Shown one piece after another: positions 52,038-62,819 of a stretch of 64,000 nucleotides of DNA (its first letter is position 1; every line of letters begins with the position of its first letter). Origin of the DNA: an uncultured Opitutia bacterium (GTDB lineage: Bacteria > Verrucomicrobiota > Verrucomicrobiia > Opitutales > Opitutaceae); assembly GCA_903825285.1 (NCBI GenBank), contig CAIJZY010000055.1, forward strand, positions 51,688 to 115,687. The letters run 5' to 3'. The position numbers and the translations under genes are program-made. The notes under the pieces are model-generated. The model was not told where the DNA came from. It did no database searches and saw nothing but the letters and a program-made list of their open reading frames with translations.

Positions 52038-53285
52038 ATGAACGAAGCCCCCCTCCCTCCCGCCACGGGAAAAATGCCCGCCGTCCCGGTCTGGCGCCGG
52101 CGGCTGCCGCTGATCGGCGGGCTCCTGCTGGTCGCGTTGATCGTCGTCGGCCTGTGGCCGCGCGCGGTGCCGGTCGAGGTTGGCGCCGTGGTCCGCGGCC
52201 CGCTGACCGTCACCGTCGACGAGGAAGGCATGACCCGGGTGAAGAACCGCTATGTCGTGTCCGCCCCCGTCGCCGGCCAGCTGCGCCGCATTGACTGGAA
52301 GGCTGGCGCCGCGGTCGAGGCCGGTGTCACGCCCCTGGCCGTGCTGGAGACCAGCGGCGCAGATTTTCTCGATGCCCGCAGCCAGGCGCAGGCCGAGGCC
52401 CGCGTGAAGGCGGCGACCGCCGCCCGCGAGGCCGCGGCCGCCCAGCAGCAGCGAGCGGGCGCGGCGGCGCGGATGTACGGGGCCGACCTGGCCCGCCTAA
52501 AGCAGCTTTTTGCACAGCAGGTGCTCTCCACGCAGGAGTTCGACGCCGCCCAGATGCGCGCCACCATGGCCGAGCAGGATGAGCGGGCCGCCGCCTTCAA
52601 CCTGCGGGTCGCGGACTTTGAACTCGAGCAGGCGCGCGCGCTGCTCATCCGCACGCAGCCCGGCGGCAACGCCGAGCCCCTCGTGATCACCGCGCCGGTC
52701 AGCGGGCGGATCCTGCGGGTGCTGCAGGAAAGCTCCCGCGTCGTGCCGGCCGGCTTTCCCCTGATGGAAGTCGGCGATCCCACCGACCTCGAGGTGCGCG
52801 TCGAGGTGCTGTCCCGCGACGGCGTGGCAATCCGCCCCGGCGCGCGGGTCTGGCTCGAGCAATGGGGCGGCCCGGCCCCGCTGGCCGCGCGCGTGCGCCT
52901 CGTGGAGCCGTCCGCCTTCACCAAGATCTCCGCCCTCGGGGTCGAGGAGCAGCGGGTCTATGTGGTCGCCGACTTCACCGACCCGCTCGCGCAGCGCCCC
53001 ACCCTGGGCGACAGCTACCGCGTCGAGGCCCGCATCGTCACCTGGGAAAACCCGCAGGCGCTGCAGGTGCCGAGCGGCGCGCTGTTCCAGCGCGGCGGCG
53101 CCACGCAGACCTTTGTCCTCGACGGCTCACGGGCGCGGCTGCGCACGGTGAAGCCCGGCCACGGGAACGGCGTGCAGGTCGAGATCCTCGACGGCCTAAA
53201 AGAAGGCGAGCAGGTGGTGGTCTATCCCGGCGACAAGGTCACCGACGGCACGCGGGTCACGCCGGTGGACGTGAGCGGGCGCTAG
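52038..53285 (+). CDS. HlyD/MacA-type periplasmic adaptor protein
   Basis: A 415-residue protein with one N-terminal membrane segment (about residues 22-40), a lipoyl/barrel-sandwich half ([20 protein letters not shown]), an Ala/Gln-rich helical hairpin (about 110-205), the second half ([20 protein letters not shown]) and beta-barrel parts. It should connect the FtsX permease to an outer-membrane channel. No TolC-like gene lies in the window. It converges with pdxH with a 4-base stop overlap. Confidence 0.9.
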   Translation: MNEAPLPPATGKMPAVPVWRRRLPLIGGLLLVALIVVGLWPRAVPVEVGAVVRGPLTVTVDEEGMTRVKNRYVVSAPVAGQLRRIDWKAGAAVEAGVTPLAVLETSGADFLDARSQAQAEARVKAATAAREAAAAQQQRAGAAARMYGADLARLKQLFAQQVLSTQEFDAAQMRATMAEQDERAAAFNLRVADFELEQARALLIRTQPGGNAEPLVITAPVSGRILRVLQESSRVVPAGFPLMEVGDPTDLEVRVEVLSRDGVAIRPGARVWLEQWGGPAPLAARVRLVEPSAFTKISALGVEEQRVYVVADFTDPLAQRPTLGDSYRVEARIVTWENPQALQVPSGALFQRGGATQTFVLDGSRARLRTVKPGHGNGVQVEILDGLKEGEQVVVYPGDKVTDGTRVTPVDVSGR

Positions 53286-53863
53286 GGAAACAGCCACTCC
53301 GAGCGCCAGCCCTCCGCGGTGCGCACATAGCGCTCGCGGTCATGGTGACGGAACGCGCGCTGGTGCCAGAATTCGATGATCTCCGGCACGACGCGCCGGC
53401 CCGACCAGAAAGGCGGCCGCGGCACCGTGCCGGCGCCGAAACGGAGCGCCACCGCCGCCACGGCCTGCTCCAGCACGAAGCGCCCGGCCATCGGCTTCGA
53501 CTGCTGCGACGCCCACGCCCCGAGTTGGCTGAGACGGGGCCGGGAGGCGAAATAGGCATCGGCCTCCGTGTCGCTCACGGGCTCCACGCGGCCGTCGATC
53601 CGCACCTGGCGCTCCATCTTGGCCCAGTGAAAACAGAGCGCCGCCCGCGGATTGGCGTCGAGGTCCGCGATCTTCGGGCTCGTCAGGTTGGTGTAGAACA
53701 CAAAGCCGCGCGCATCGACCGCCTTGAGCAGCACCATCCGCACCGACGGACGGCCCGTGGCGTCGGCCGTGGCCAGCGACATCGCCGTGGCATCGTCCGG
53801 CTCCCGCGTGCGGGCCTCGGCAAACCATTCCTGAAACCGGACAATGGGATCGGGCGCACTCAT
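53282..53863 (-). CDS. pdxH: Pyridoxamine 5'-phosphate oxidase
   Basis: A 193-residue protein from ATG 53863. PNPOx motifs are complete: [55 protein letters not shown] and the C-terminal FMN/substrate residues in RHHDRERY and WRSEWLFP. It oxidises pyridoxine or pyridoxamine phosphate to pyridoxal phosphate. The same frame stays open far upstream (to 54964), but that part is antisense to mnmE. Confidence 0.94.
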   Translation of the reverse strand: MSAPDPIVRFQEWFAEARTREPDDATAMSLATADATGRPSVRMVLLKAVDARGFVFYTNLTSPKIADLDANPRAALCFHWAKMERQVRIDGRVEPVSDTEADAYFASRPRLSQLGAWASQQSKPMAGRFVLEQAVAAVALRFGAGTVPRPPFWSGRRVVPEIIEFWHQRAFRHHDRERYVRTAEGWRSEWLFP

Positions 53864-53995
53864 GGCAGGCGGCCAGCATAGTCGGCCCGGCACGCCGCCG
53901 CTCCGCCGGGATTGCTGAACGCTGTGCATGGGTTGTTCGCGCGGGGGATGGGTTTTGACTTGGCGCAGGCCGGAACCCGCCGTTGCGTCACGGTG

Positions 53996-55351
53996 ATGCC
54001 GAGTCGTCCCGACACCATCGCCGCCCTGGCCTCCGCCGCCGGCACCGCCGCGCTGGCGGTCATTCGTATCAGCGGACCGGATGCCGCGCGGCTCGCGCGG
54101 GAGCTTTTTCCGCGGCTGCCCGGGCCGCGTGTCGCCCAGCACGCGGATTACCGCAGCCAAGCAGGCGTCCTGGTGGACGACGTGGTGGCGGTGTGGTTTG
54201 CAGGCCCCCACTCCTACTCCGGCGAGGACGCGCTCGAGCTCTCCTGCCACGGGAATCCGTTCATCGTGCAGCGGATCCTGGAGGATTTGTTCGCCCGGGG
54301 CTGCCGGCCCGCCGGGCCCGGCGAGTTTACCCAGCGGGCGTTCTTGAACGGCCGGCTGGACCTCAGCCAGGCCGAGGCGGTGATGGATCTGATCAACGCC
54401 CGCAGCGAGCGGGCGCTGGCGGCCGCGAACCAGCAGCTGCGCGGCGCGCTGGGCCGGCGCCTGCAGGACCTCACGGACCGCCTGCTCGGCGTGCTGGCCC
54501 GCGTGGAGGCCTACATCGATTTTCCCGACGAGGACCTGCCGCCGGAGGACCGCACCGCCCTGCAAGCGGCTCTGGAAGCCATTTCCCGGGATACTGACCG
54601 GCTGCTGGCCACGCGGCGCTACGGCGACCTGCTGCGTGACGGCATCAAGACCGTGATCGTCGGCGCCCCCAACGCCGGCAAGAGCAGCCTGCTCAACCGG
54701 CTGGTGGGCCACGAGCGGGCCATCGTGAGCCCGGAACCGGGCACGACCCGGGATTTCATCGAGGAACGCATCGTGGTCGGCCCACACTGTCTCCGCCTGA
54801 TCGATACCGCGGGACTCAATCCGAGTCCCGGAGTCATTGAAAAACTGGGCATGGAAAAATCCCTCGAGCGCGTGGCCAAGGCCGACCTGATCCTGCTGGT
54901 GCTGGAGGCGGGGCGTCCCCTGCCCGCCTTGCCCGATGAGCTGACTCGCCGATTGACCGCCCAAAAAACCATCGCGGTCATCAATAAAACTGACCTCGTG
55001 CCCACCCCTTCATCGCTCAAACTACCGCCAGGAGTGAAATCCGTGTTGGTTTCAGCGCTCACCGGTCATGGAATAGAAAACCTGGTGAACGAAATCGTTG
55101 TCTTGGCGGATTCATTACAACCTAATGATAATGAGGATTATATTACAATTAATGCCCGCCACGCCGATGCCCTGGAGCGCGCACGCTCCTCCTTGAAGGA
55201 TGCCGGCGAAAAGCTGGCCTCGAATGGGCCTGCTGAACTTCTCGCCAGCGATCTACGTGGAACATTGGCCTGCTATGGCGATATTATTGGCAAGGTGGAT
55301 AATGAGCGTATGCTTGATCAGCTCTTCGCTAATTTTTGCATCGGAAAATAG
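53996..55351 (+). CDS. mnmE: tRNA modification GTPase MnmE
   Basis: A 451-residue protein from ATG 53996 with the N-terminal tetrahydrofolate domain ([40 protein letters not shown]), G1 [13 protein letters not shown]3 DTAG, G4 NKTD and the C-terminal FCIGK, which includes the conserved catalytic Cys. With MnmG it installs the cmnm5 group on wobble uridines of tRNA. The last third becomes visibly richer in A/T than the first part. Confidence 0.96.
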   Translation: MPSRPDTIAALASAAGTAALAVIRISGPDAARLARELFPRLPGPRVAQHADYRSQAGVLVDDVVAVWFAGPHSYSGEDALELSCHGNPFIVQRILEDLFARGCRPAGPGEFTQRAFLNGRLDLSQAEAVMDLINARSERALAAANQQLRGALGRRLQDLTDRLLGVLARVEAYIDFPDEDLPPEDRTALQAALEAISRDTDRLLATRRYGDLLRDGIKTVIVGAPNAGKSSLLNRLVGHERAIVSPEPGTTRDFIEERIVVGPHCLRLIDTAGLNPSPGVIEKLGMEKSLERVAKADLILLVLEAGRPLPALPDELTRRLTAQKTIAVINKTDLVPTPSSLKLPPGVKSVLVSALTGHGIENLVNEIVVLADSLQPNDNEDYITINARHADALERARSSLKDAGEKLASNGPAELLASDLRGTLACYGDIIGKVDNERMLDQLFANFCIGK

Positions 55352-55380
55352 TGCATCCCGAGGCCAAGCGAACGCAGGGT

Positions 55381-55416
55381 AATATTTATATATCAATATA
55401 TACCAATGGTATATAA
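55381..55416 (+). promoter_or_regulatory. AT-rich tract with a palindrome over the mnmG start codon
   Basis: An almost pure A/T stretch that contains TATATACC (55397-55404) and GGTATATA (55408-55415) as a perfect inverted repeat with the loop AAT. The mnmG ATG (55406-55408) is formed by loop and right arm, so it would be closed in a hairpin or covered by a bound protein. The tract could also serve as promoter. Confidence 0.55.
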
Positions 55417-57277
55417 TAACATACCGTTTGATGTGATCGTGTGTGGCGCCGGACATGCCGGCGTGGAGGCGGCATTGGCTGCGTCACGGATGGGGGCCTC
55501 TACCCTGCTGCTTACCGGTAACATCGACACCATTGCCCAGATGAGCTGTAATCCGGCTATCGGCGGCCAGGCAAAGGGTCAGATGGTCCGGGAAATTGAT
55601 GCTCTCGGTGGCGAGATGGCGATCAATACAGATGTCACTGGAATTCAGTTCAGACTATTGAATGAATCCAAGGGCGCAGCCGTTCAGTCACCGCGTGCGC
55701 AATGCGACAAGAAAGCTTATCAGTTCCGACTGAAGCATACCCTGGAACTACAGCCGAACCTGCAAATTTTTCAGGCGACGGTTACCGGCCTGATCTTCAA
55801 GGACTCCAAGGTTGTCGGCTGTCAGACCAATCTCGATATAGATTTTCACGGCCGCACGGTCGTCGTGACCACGGGAACCTTCCTTCGCGGATTGATGCAC
55901 ATCGGCCAGAACAAGAATGAAGGCGGCCGACTTGGTGATTTTAGCGCTAAAAGCCTTTCTTCCAGCTTTCTCAACGTCGGCATCACGCTTGAGCGGCTCA
56001 AGACCGGGACTCCGCCGCGACTGCTGGGACGAAGCATAGATTTTTCGAAGATGAACGAGCAAAAAGGGGATGCTCTGCCGACCTTCTTTGCCTTTCACGA
56101 CACCCGGGATTCGGCGGAGTTGTTCCATGTGGAACAAAGCGGCGAACGCAGGCTGGGGTGGGCGCCAGGCTCCGAGCAGGTGTCTTGCTGGATGACCCAC
56201 ACTACGGCTGAAACTGCCAATATTGTCCGCTCCAACCTCAGCAAGTCCGCCATGTACAGCGGTGAAATCGAAGGGGTGGGGCCGCGCTACTGTCCAAGTA
56301 TCGAGGATAAATTCGTCCGCTTTGCGGACAAACCCAGGCACTTGCTTTTTCTTGAGCCAGAGGGCCGTTCGACGAACGAATATTACGTTAACGGCCTGTC
56401 AACAAGTCTGCCGTTCGACGTTCAACTGGACATGGTGCACAGCATCCCAGGCCTCGAACATGCCGTGCTACTTAGGCCAGCTTACGCAGTTGAGTATGAC
56501 TTCGCTCATCCGACCCAACTCTTTCCATCGCTAGAGTCTAAGAAAGTGGAAAATTTGTTTTTTGCCGGGCAGATTAACGGAACCTCTGGCTATGAGGAGG
56601 CGGCAGGGCAGGGGTTGGTCGCTGGAGTAAATGCTGTGAATAAGGTGCGAGGAACTTCTCCCATGCTGATCCAGAGGCAGGAGGGTTACATTGGAGTTTT
56701 AATCGATGACCTGGTCACCAAGGGCACCAACGAACCCTACAGGATGTTTACCAGTCGGGCCGAGCACCGACTCATTTTTAATCATGGAAGCGCTGAGTTT
56801 CGAATGCTGACTCATGCAAAAAACTATAAACTGTTGTCTTTAAATAGAATAAGAAATATTGAGCACAAGATTGGCCGCGTTTTGTATTGGACTGAATTTC
56901 TGGAAAATAATCGCACGCGCGGTGGTTCTTGGGCTGAAGGCATTCGTCGCAACAGGGTGGGGGCTGCGCTCCCTGATGAACTGCTCAAGGAGTCTCCCGC
57001 CATCCGCGACGAGGTTCTGTATCGCGTGAGCTACCAAGGGTATCTCGCCCGCGAACAGCGCCACATCGACAAGCTGTCCTCCATCGAGAAAATCCTTCTC
57101 CCGGCCTCGCTGGATTATCCGTCCATTCGCGGTTTGCGTCGCGAGAGCGCCCAGAAACTCGCTGAATTCAAACCCATGACCCTGGGTCAAGCCAGCCGCA
57201 TCAGCGGTGTTAACCCTTCAGACATCAGCGTCTTAATGATCTATCTTAGTGCCAAAAAAGAAGAGGGTTCTCGGTAG
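55406..57277 (+). CDS. mnmG: tRNA uridine-5-carboxymethylaminomethyl modification enzyme MnmG
   Basis: A 623-residue protein of normal length: FAD-binding [19 protein letters not shown], the family segment [50 protein letters not shown] and [18 protein letters not shown], plus the C-terminal helical domain. It is the MnmE partner in tRNA wobble modification. Base composition through most of the gene is far less GC-rich than in neighbours and codon use is correspondingly different, although the protein is intact. Confidence 0.97.
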   Translation: MVYNNIPFDVIVCGAGHAGVEAALAASRMGASTLLLTGNIDTIAQMSCNPAIGGQAKGQMVREIDALGGEMAINTDVTGIQFRLLNESKGAAVQSPRAQCDKKAYQFRLKHTLELQPNLQIFQATVTGLIFKDSKVVGCQTNLDIDFHGRTVVVTTGTFLRGLMHIGQNKNEGGRLGDFSAKSLSSSFLNVGITLERLKTGTPPRLLGRSIDFSKMNEQKGDALPTFFAFHDTRDSAELFHVEQSGERRLGWAPGSEQVSCWMTHTTAETANIVRSNLSKSAMYSGEIEGVGPRYCPSIEDKFVRFADKPRHLLFLEPEGRSTNEYYVNGLSTSLPFDVQLDMVHSIPGLEHAVLLRPAYAVEYDFAHPTQLFPSLESKKVENLFFAGQINGTSGYEEAAGQGLVAGVNAVNKVRGTSPMLIQRQEGYIGVLIDDLVTKGTNEPYRMFTSRAEHRLIFNHGSAEFRMLTHAKNYKLLSLNRIRNIEHKIGRVLYWTEFLENNRTRGGSWAEGIRRNRVGAALPDELLKESPAIRDEVLYRVSYQGYLAREQRHIDKLSSIEKILLPASLDYPSIRGLRRESAQKLAEFKPMTLGQASRISGVNPSDISVLMIYLSAKKEEGSR

Positions 57278-57293
57278 CCGACCCAGAATTGCC

Positions 57294-57896
57294 ATGGATA
57301 ATCCCATCAGGACGGCCGAACACCTGGCGCGCATGGCGAAACGCCGGGAAGATCTTACTTCACTCCTAGTGCAGCTCATTCCTGCGGCCACTTCCATAAT
57401 TTGGGAGGTTGGGTGCGGGCATGGACATTTTCTCGCGGCCTACGCCGCGGCTCATCCCGATCAACTCTGCCTGGGTGTTGATATCAGCATCGACCGAATC
57501 CGGCGGGGCCAGCGCAAGCGCGACCGGGCAAAATTGGTGAATCTTCACTTCATCCATGCCGAGGCCCGTGACTTCCTTGATGCGCTTCCCGCCCACGCCT
57601 CCATTGCCTCGGTCTTCATCCTGTTTCCCGACCCGTGGCCGAAGCGAAGGCATCATAAGAACCGGATCCTTCAGCCCGAATTTCTCGCCGCGGTTGCCCA
57701 GCGCGCAGGGCAGGGGGCCCAGCTCCATTTTCGCACGGATCATGAGCCTTATTTCCGCGACTCGGAACTGGTGATCCAGGCGCATCCCGACTGGAAGATT
57801 CTCCCGGAACCATGGCCGTTTGAGCAGGAAACCGTTTTTCAAAGTCTCGCCCCGATCCACCACTCGTTGACCGCCGGCCGCAGGGTGGGGCACTAA
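57294..57896 (+). CDS. trmB: tRNA (guanine-N7-)-methyltransferase
   Basis: About 200 residues from ATG 57294; a GTG at 57249 inside the mnmG end would add 15 basic residues and cannot be excluded. Motifs are WEVGCGHGHFLAAYAAAHP (SAM-binding), GVDISIDRIRRGQRK, FPDPWPKRRHHKNRILQPEF and FRTDHEPYFRDSELV, all characteristic of TrmB. It makes m7G46 in tRNA. It closes a run of three tRNA-modification genes. Confidence 0.93.
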   Translation: MDNPIRTAEHLARMAKRREDLTSLLVQLIPAATSIIWEVGCGHGHFLAAYAAAHPDQLCLGVDISIDRIRRGQRKRDRAKLVNLHFIHAEARDFLDALPAHASIASVFILFPDPWPKRRHHKNRILQPEFLAAVAQRAGQGAQLHFRTDHEPYFRDSELVIQAHPDWKILPEPWPFEQETVFQSLAPIHHSLTAGRRVGH

Positions 57897-58033
57897 TAAG
57901 CTGGGCGCTGCCACAGCCCGCGGCGGTTAATTCTTCGCCCCGGTTTCGCTGCGATCCATTTCAGGCATTGACGGAGCGTTAAGCCTTTGCCTACTCAATC
58001 CCTTTCCAACCCTTCTTGCCGTCCAGCGCGCCC

Positions 58034-58924
58034 ATGTTTCGAGTCAAAAAACTCGCCCTTTTCCTGTTTTCGCTCTCGTCCTGCCTGACCGCCTTTGCCG
58101 GCGAGTCGCATGGCGTGGCGGCATCGGCCGAGGTTCTCTTCAAAGTTGGGCCGCTCCCGGTCACGAACAGCATGGTGACGAGCTGGATCGTTGCGGTTGC
58201 GCTCATCCTTGTCATCCGGCTCGCCACCCGGAAACCCACACTGGTTCCTTCCCGCAGCCAAGCGATGATCGAGAGCCTGGTGGAAGGCGTGCTCGAGCTG
58301 ATCACGCCGATCGTCGGCAAGAAAATGGCCAAGCCCACTTTTCCGCTGCTCGTCGCCCTCTTCACCTTCATCCTGATCCAAAACTGGAGCGGCCTGATTC
58401 CCGGCGTCGGCACGATCTTCGTGGCCGACCACGAAACGGGTGGGTGGAAGGAGCTCATCCGTCCGGGCAACGCCGACCTCAACGGCACAGCCGCCCTCGC
58501 CCTGGTTTCGATCACCTGCTGGTTGTATTTCATCCTGCGCTACGCCGGCCCGAAGCTCGTGCTGAAGGACATCTTCGGCAACAAGGCTGACAAGCGCGAG
58601 GTGCCCGCGTTCATCTACTACCCGCTCTTCGTGGTGTTCTTCGCGGTCGGATTGATCGAGATCGTCTCCATCTGCTTCCGCCCAATTTCACTCTCGTTCC
58701 GTCTCTTCGGCAACGTCTTCGGCGGCGAGAACCTACTCCACTCCATGTCGGCCATCACGCCGTGGCTGCTGCCGGTCCCGTTCTACTTCCTCGAGCTCCT
58801 GATCGGCTTCGTCCAGGCGCTCGTCTTCACGCTGCTCGTCAGCGTCTACATCGGCCTGATCTGCAACCACGGCGACGAGCACCCCGAGGCCGGCCACGGC
58901 CACGCCCACGAGCCCGCCCACTGA
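58034..58924 (+). CDS. atpB: ATP synthase subunit a (Fo)
   Basis: A 296-residue membrane protein from ATG 58034 with an N-terminal signal-like helix (LALFLFSLSSCLTAFA), then the Fo-a helices. The essential Arg lies in ISLSFRLFGNVFGGENLL; the last helices hold GFVQALVFTLLVSVYIGL. The C-terminal tail is His-rich (GDEHPEAGHGHAHEPAH). It forms the proton half-channels. No atpI-like gene precedes it. It opens the atp operon. Confidence 0.95.
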   Translation: MFRVKKLALFLFSLSSCLTAFAGESHGVAASAEVLFKVGPLPVTNSMVTSWIVAVALILVIRLATRKPTLVPSRSQAMIESLVEGVLELITPIVGKKMAKPTFPLLVALFTFILIQNWSGLIPGVGTIFVADHETGGWKELIRPGNADLNGTAALALVSITCWLYFILRYAGPKLVLKDIFGNKADKREVPAFIYYPLFVVFFAVGLIEIVSICFRPISLSFRLFGNVFGGENLLHSMSAITPWLLPVPFYFLELLIGFVQALVFTLLVSVYIGLICNHGDEHPEAGHGHAHEPAH

Positions 58925-58932
58925 ACCCTTTC

Positions 58933-58965
58933 CCGCCGGGAGCGTGCCCCGCGTGCGCACGGCGG
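58933..58965 (+). other. Intercistronic hairpin between atpB and atpE
   Basis: Arms CCGCCG (58933-58938) and CGGCGG (58960-58965) with more pairing inside. It lies nine bases after the atpB stop and ends 28 bases before atpE. No T-run follows, so it may act on mRNA stability or processing. Confidence 0.5.
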
Positions 58966-58993
58966 ACATCCCACCAAACAAAACAAATCCACC

Positions 58994-59203
58994 ATGATCC
59001 AAGTAATCGCAGAAATGACCGGTAGCATTCAGGGCGCGTTCGGCTGTCTCGCCGCCGCCATCGGCGTCGGTCTCGTCGGCGCCAAGGCCGTCGAGGGCGT
59101 CGGCCGCAACCCCGGTGCTTCCGGCAAGATCCTCGTCCAGTCCATCATCGGCATGGCGCTGGCCGAAGCCGTCGCGTTCTACGCGCTGTTCCTCGGTAAG
59201 TAA
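58994..59203 (+). CDS. atpE: ATP synthase subunit c (Fo)
   Basis: A 69-residue two-helix protein. The polar loop reads GRNPGAS, and the ion-binding carboxylate is the Glu of [11 protein letters not shown]. The residue after this Glu is Ala, not the Ser/Thr found in Na+-binding c rings, so a proton ring is likely. It forms the rotor ring. Hairpins lie on both sides of this gene. Confidence 0.96.
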   Translation: MIQVIAEMTGSIQGAFGCLAAAIGVGLVGAKAVEGVGRNPGASGKILVQSIIGMALAEAVAFYALFLGK

Positions 59204-59216
59204 TCCTTCCGTTTCC

Positions 59217-59241
59217 CGCGCCGGCGCCCGTCGCCGGCGCG
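59217..59241 (+). other. Strong intercistronic hairpin between atpE and atpF
   Basis: A perfect 10-bp GC stem CGCGCCGGCG (59217-59226) / CGCCGGCGCG (59232-59241) with loop CCCGT, 13 bases after the atpE stop. A short TTTT at 59246-59249 follows after GCCC. It may act as a partial terminator or protect the atpE message from decay. Confidence 0.65.
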
Positions 59242-59271
59242 GCCCTTTTCCCGCCCGCTCCCGCCCCCATC

Positions 59272-59853
59272 ATGCTCTCCACTCTGCTCGTTCTCGCCGA
59301 GGCCACCGGCCATGCCGCCGAGGCCACCCAAGGTGAGGCCGCCTCCGGCATCACGAAGATCGCGCAGGATTTCGGCCTCAGCGTGCCGCTCATCCTCGCC
59401 CAGGTCCTGAGCTTCTCGATCGTCGCCTTCGTCCTCTGGAAATTCGCCTTCAAGCCGGTCCTCGCGACGCTCGACGAGCGCCAGCAGAAGATCGACTCCG
59501 GCCTGAAGTACGCCGAGGAGATGCAGGCCAAGCTCGCCGCCGCCCAGCAGGAGAGCGCCGGCATCATCAAGCTGTCCCAGGTTGAGGCCTCGCGCATCAT
59601 CGACGACGCCCGCAAGTCCGCGAAGGACTTCCTCGACAAGCAGACCCAGGAAGCCTCCGCCAAGGCCAGCGACATGCTCGTCAAGGCCCAGCAGTCGATC
59701 GAGCTCGAGCACAAGAAGATGCTCTCCGACGCCCGCTCCGAGATCACGCGCCTCGTGGTCCTCACCACCGAGCGCGTCCTCGCCAAGAAGCTCACCGATG
59801 CCGACCGCGCCTCGTACAACGAGGCGGCGTCCCGCGAGCTCACCAGCGTTTAA
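59272..59853 (+). CDS. atpF: ATP synthase subunit b (Fo)
   Basis: A 193-residue protein with an N-terminal segment and one membrane helix (about residues 37-60, [21 protein letters not shown]), then a long charged coiled coil ([19 protein letters not shown] onward). It forms the peripheral stalk. It begins 30 bases after the atpE-atpF hairpin. Confidence 0.94.
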   Translation: MLSTLLVLAEATGHAAEATQGEAASGITKIAQDFGLSVPLILAQVLSFSIVAFVLWKFAFKPVLATLDERQQKIDSGLKYAEEMQAKLAAAQQESAGIIKLSQVEASRIIDDARKSAKDFLDKQTQEASAKASDMLVKAQQSIELEHKKMLSDARSEITRLVVLTTERVLAKKLTDADRASYNEAASRELTSV

Positions 59854-59880
59854 TCCTTTCGCCTTCCGTCCAACCGTCCC

Positions 59881-60273
59881 ATGGCCTCCGGCAAGAAAAA
59901 GACCCAGCAGCTCGCCCGCCAGTTCTTCCGGCTCAGCCTGGAGGACGGCGTCCTGTCCGCGGACCGCGTGGCCGGGGTGCTGGAGTACATCGAGAAGCAC
60001 CGCCCGAGCGGCACGATGGCCGTGCTGAAGGCCTACCACCGCCTCGTCGCCGCCGAGTTCGCCCGCGGCCAGGCCGTCGTCGAGCACGCCGGCGCCGTGG
60101 GCGAGGCCGCCCTCGCCGCCATCACGCTCGCCATGGGCCGGAAGTACGGCCGCAAGATCTCCGTCGTCGCCCGGCGCAATGACGCGCTGCTCGCCGGCAT
60201 CCGCGTCCGCGTCGGTGACGATGCCTACGAGGCCTCCGTCGCCGGCCAGCTCTCCACTCTCGCCGCCGTCTGA
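59881..60273 (+). CDS. atpH: ATP synthase subunit delta (F1), short form
   Basis: A 130-residue protein, clearly shorter than the usual 175-185. The C-terminal part is recognisable (LLAGIRVRVGDDAYEASVAG, LSTL). The N-terminal helical part is reduced, with KKKTQQLARQFFRLSLEDG as its start. It connects the stalk to F1. Position between atpF and atpA supports the call. No frameshift or second piece is visible in the gaps. Confidence 0.85.
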   Translation: MASGKKKTQQLARQFFRLSLEDGVLSADRVAGVLEYIEKHRPSGTMAVLKAYHRLVAAEFARGQAVVEHAGAVGEAALAAITLAMGRKYGRKISVVARRNDALLAGIRVRVGDDAYEASVAGQLSTLAAV

Positions 60274-60312
60274 TCACTTCCCCCTTCGCCGACCCCAAAC
60301 CTTTTATTTCCG

Positions 60313-61839
<1,527 letters not shown>

Positions 61840-61841
61840 CT

Positions 61842-61922
61842 GTCGCGCGCATCGAGTAGCGAGCATCTCAAGCCCTGCTGCCACTAGCCTCTACTCACTT
61901 CCCCCCACTCACGACTCGCGAC
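61842..61922. repeat. Spacer with GAGTAGCGAG-type words between atpA and atpG
   Basis: The 90-base gap holds GTCGCG...ATCGAGTAGCGAG on the left (61842-61863) and CTACTCACTT, CACTCACGACTCGCGAC on the right (61891-61922), which are imperfect inverted copies of related words. It may be a degraded member of the intergenic repeat class. No gene is present. Confidence 0.35.
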
Positions 61923-61929
61923 CTCCACC

Positions 61930-62814
61930 ATGGCCTCCACCCGCGACATCCGCCGCCGCATCAAGTCGGTCAAGAACACCCGCCAGATCACCAAGGCGAT
62001 GGAGTTGGTCGCGGCGTCGAAGATGAAGAAGGCGCAGCAGGCGGCCCTGTCCGGCCGGCCCTACGCCGAGCTCATGGCCCAGATGCTGGGCTCGCTCGCC
62101 GAGCGGGTCGAGGAGGCGCAGCATCCCTTCCTCGTCAAGCGCGAGGTCGCCGTCCGCGGCATCATCCTCATCACGTCCGACAAGGGCCTCTGCGGACCGC
62201 TCAACTCCAATCTCTTCAAGCTCGTCACGGACATCAAGACGCCCGCCAAGTACGCCGTCATCGGCCGCAAGGGCGCGCAGTTCATCGCCCGCACGCGCCG
62301 CGACCTGCTCGCGGATTTCCCCGCCAATGACCGCGCCTCGTTCGCCGACATCCGGGTCGTCGCCGAGTTCATGGTGAAGCAGTTCCTCGACGGCGTCGTG
62401 GACACGGTCGAAGTGATCTGGCCGCGCTTCCGCAACACGCTCGTGCAGGTGCCCACCACGATGACCCTGCTGCCGCTCAGCAGCGTGAAGGAGGCCGTCA
62501 ACGGCCTGCACGCCGACGCCGGCCACGCCCATCCCGCCAAGCCTGCCACCGCGCCCGACACCCAGATGCTGTTCGAGCCCGACGCCGCGCTCGTGCTGCA
62601 CTCGCTGCTGCCGCTCTATCTCAACCGCGAGGTCTACCAGCACGCCCTCGACGCCAAGGCGTCCGAGCACAGCGCCCGCATGGTCGCGATGAAGACCGCC
62701 AAGGACAACGCCACCAAGCTCCTCGGCGACCTCACCCTCGAGTACAACAAGGCCCGCCAGGCCGGCATCACGCAGGAAATCCTCGAGATCGCCGCCGCGC
62801 AGTTCGCCGCCTGA
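61930..62814 (+). CDS. atpG: ATP synthase subunit gamma (F1)
   Basis: A 294-residue protein. The N-terminal helix RDIRRRIKSVKNTRQITKAM and the C-terminal helix ARMVAMKTAKDNATKLL form the rotor shaft; GIILITSDKGLCGPLN lies in the globular part. Residues about 195-215 carry a His/Pro/Ala-rich insert (HADAGHAHPAKPATAP) before the conserved MLFEPDA. It couples rotor turning to catalysis. Confidence 0.96.
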   Translation: MASTRDIRRRIKSVKNTRQITKAMELVAASKMKKAQQAALSGRPYAELMAQMLGSLAERVEEAQHPFLVKREVAVRGIILITSDKGLCGPLNSNLFKLVTDIKTPAKYAVIGRKGAQFIARTRRDLLADFPANDRASFADIRVVAEFMVKQFLDGVVDTVEVIWPRFRNTLVQVPTTMTLLPLSSVKEAVNGLHADAGHAHPAKPATAPDTQMLFEPDAALVLHSLLPLYLNREVYQHALDAKASEHSARMVAMKTAKDNATKLLGDLTLEYNKARQAGITQEILEIAAAQFAA

Positions 62815-62819
62815 CCTGA

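Noticed and set aside
53864..54964. A long N-terminal extension of pdxH
   Set aside because: The added 367 residues are antisense to mnmE; PdxH is complete from ATG 53863.
55352..55416. A replication origin at the AT-rich mnmE-mnmG gap
   Set aside because: Origins are near mnmG in some bacteria, but no DnaA-box-like TTATCCACA words were found here or around trmB-atpB. A GC-skew plot of the genome would settle it.
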